Assembly (NCBI GenBank): GCA_018881555.1
Contig: JACAXG010000061.1
Location: forward strand, 1,116,001-1,180,000
From: Amblyornis subalaris
Taxonomy: Eukaryota > Chordata > Aves > Passeriformes > Ptilonorhynchidae
DNA length: 64,000 nucleotides
Reading direction: 5' to 3'
How positions within the stretch are numbered: position 1 is the first letter of the stretch; the number at the start of each line of letters is the position of its first letter. The notes beneath the pieces were generated by a model. The model saw only the letters and a list, made by a program, of their open reading frames with translations, was not told where the DNA came from and did no database searches. The translations under genes and the position numbers were made by a program. Of the stretch, positions 62,561 to 64,000 are shown in pieces.

Positions 62561-64000
62561 AAAAGGAGGGTTTATATTTACTTCGACAGAAGAGAACTAA
62601 CGCTGTGGGGCACAAGAACTGTGGCCCTGCAGCTGTTGGGCTGGGAGGCCAGTGTGATGGCACATCAAGGGCTCCCTGCCCCAACTCCATGGGTGCCTGG
62701 ACTCCAGCTCATGCCCAGGCACCTGGAAATCTCACAGCAATCCTTCAGAGACAGGGAGTTGGATTACATTTTTTTCTCTACAATTCAAAACTGCAGCTAC
62801 TAACTTAATCACTATAAATGTCATAAAGGTTTATGGAAATTTTCTAGATTAAGTATAGATGCATGTGGAGAAGTTGCATTAAAAAGCAATTTGAATATTT
62901 AGACCTCTTTTCTTACTAATGCTTAACCAAAACACTGTTTGGAGAGTGAGATAATTAAAGCAAGTCAGATAATGAAGAATATCATGATGGTATTTGAAAG
63001 GTTAACATTCAGTAGTGAGACTGTCAGAAACATCTCAGCCAGAACTGACAGTTTTATAGCATCCTAGAAAATATACCTTTACTTTGCTCAGCAGCACGTC
63101 AGAGCCTTCATATATCAATCGTCCCAGAAGGAAAATGTGAACATTATTGTTTTGTCCAAACAAACAAGTCTGTTCCAATAAACTTTCTGTCCAAAATTAA
63201 TTGGACTAAAATAACATGTCAAAATCAACGGGTGCTTAATATCAGTGTGATGTTCGCTTGTTTTTGTTTGGGTCTATACTCTGGCAAACATTTTTAGAAT
63301 GTGGAGTCCTTTTGAAGTTCCGTGGTTTTGGAGCTTATAGATAAATTCAGTAATATAAAAATACATGTGATTTATGACCAGTACTTGAAATAATACTTCA
63401 GAAGTATTGGTAAAGGTCAAATTCTTATACGCCCCTATTCCATCTTGTTTTCTATGGAAAATGTCAGTATATGTTGCTGAAGTCCCAGTGTGGTATGTAT
63501 GGCTCCACTTGTGTCATTGCACAGATCTTTCAAACTTGTCACTGACCAAATAATTTTTCTGGAGGTCACTGTGGTTTATGAGGTAGCTATGCCAATTCCA
63601 ACCAACAGATATTAAGCTCAACACAGTGCAAGGCATTTTCTTTTGCATTACAGCTAAAATCTCATAACCACCTCTATCCAAAAGAAATATGAGCTTTTAA
63701 CAGCTTTGAGGCAAAACCTCATAATAATAACTTTTTTATGTAGCATTTTTCATTTCAGGATTGCACAAAGCACTTTGATTCATGGAATTACTTGTAAGCC
63801 AAGACAAATCATTATTTTGGCCTTCTGCAAAACACAGACCTGTAGTTCTTCTACAGTGTCTTGTAACTTGGAACCACTGTAGTAACCTTGAGAGACCCCC
63901 ATCAGGCAGGTTACAGCAGACTTATTTTGAAAAGAAGGAAATTGTGATATTTGGTTAACTGGCTGACTCTCAGAACACACAGTAAGAAGTGGCAGTGCTC

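Larger units (their letters stand above)
54831..64000. other. 9-kb AT-rich region without recognised genes
   Basis: Frames at 61837-62241 (134 codons, minus) and 62262-62690 (142 codons, minus) have no known domain. The second one runs through the poly-T tract at 62516-62560. Moderately GC-rich patches lie at 61830-62000 and 62610-62720. Traces that may belong to very old amniote repeats are at 55228-55310 and 63720-63810 (see findings). An ambiguous base is at 56384. Confidence 0.5.

Noticed and set aside
61837..62690. Minus-strand frames of 134 and 142 codons
   Set aside because: No known domain. The second includes a Lys-rich run made by the poly-T tract.
1..64000. CRISPR arrays, operons, prophage or other prokaryotic systems
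   Set aside because: No regularly spaced repeats, ribosome-binding sites, compact gene rows or bacterial protein families are present. The repeat content is that of a bird genome.
1..64000. tRNA, rRNA or snRNA genes
   Set aside because: No A/B box pair with a cloverleaf and no recognisable rRNA or snRNA segment was seen by eye. A dedicated covariance-model scan was not possible here.

Overview
The window reads as a piece of a bird nuclear genome. Most of it is AT-rich single-copy DNA with short random open frames and no prokaryotic features. The clearest evidence is the repeat content. There are copies of the chicken-repeat-1 (CR1) LINE family with the typical 3' end (a 'ggtcccttccaaccc' stretch followed by ATTCTATG-type octamers), and long terminal repeats of the avian ERVK type ('TGTTGTGGTTTAA...CCAGCACA') and ERVL type ('TGTATTGGGTTTGTGTGGC...'). 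From memory of these families, the two LTR types together suggest a neoavian bird rather than a galliform. The species cannot be told from the sequence.

No host protein-coding gene, tRNA or rRNA could be recognised with confidence. The window looks like a gene desert or the inside of a very large intron. Nearly all open frames are 60-140 codons, lack recognisable domains, and are what chance gives in 64 kb of AT-rich DNA. The only recognisable protein-coding remnants are reverse-transcriptase fragments of CR1: 18715-19795 on the minus strand, and 22843-23115 on the plus strand.

Layout: 1-2.5 kb holds two oppositely oriented ERVK-type LTR scraps and a CR1 tip. 2.5-18.6 kb is unannotated AT-rich DNA with one weak candidate 60-bp exon at 16363-16422. 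18.6-25.1 kb is a transposon cluster: a 1.2-kb CR1 on the minus strand, a short CR1 tip, a CR1 split by an ERVL-type LTR, and another CR1. 25-31.4 kb is plain. 31.39-31.88 kb is a GC- and CpG-rich block that looks like a solo LTR of unidentified family on the minus strand, with a CA microsatellite inside. 39.1-39.6 kb is a CR1. 46.5-47.0 kb is AT-rich DNA with octamer and homeodomain-type sites that could be a conserved enhancer. 47.8-50.6 kb has a CR1, a solo ERVK-type LTR and a CR1 tip. From 50.6 kb to the end there are only microsatellites, low-complexity runs, a small GC-rich patch near 54.7 kb and a strong hairpin at 58.06 kb.

I did not find an obviously new biological system. The points most worth a second look are the CpG-rich LTR-like block at 31.4-31.9 kb, the nearly continuous CR1 reading frame with a single visible nonsense codon, the LTR nested in a CR1, the head-to-head LTR scraps near 2 kb, the candidate 60-bp in-frame exon at 16.4 kb and the candidate conserved element at 46.6-47.0 kb.
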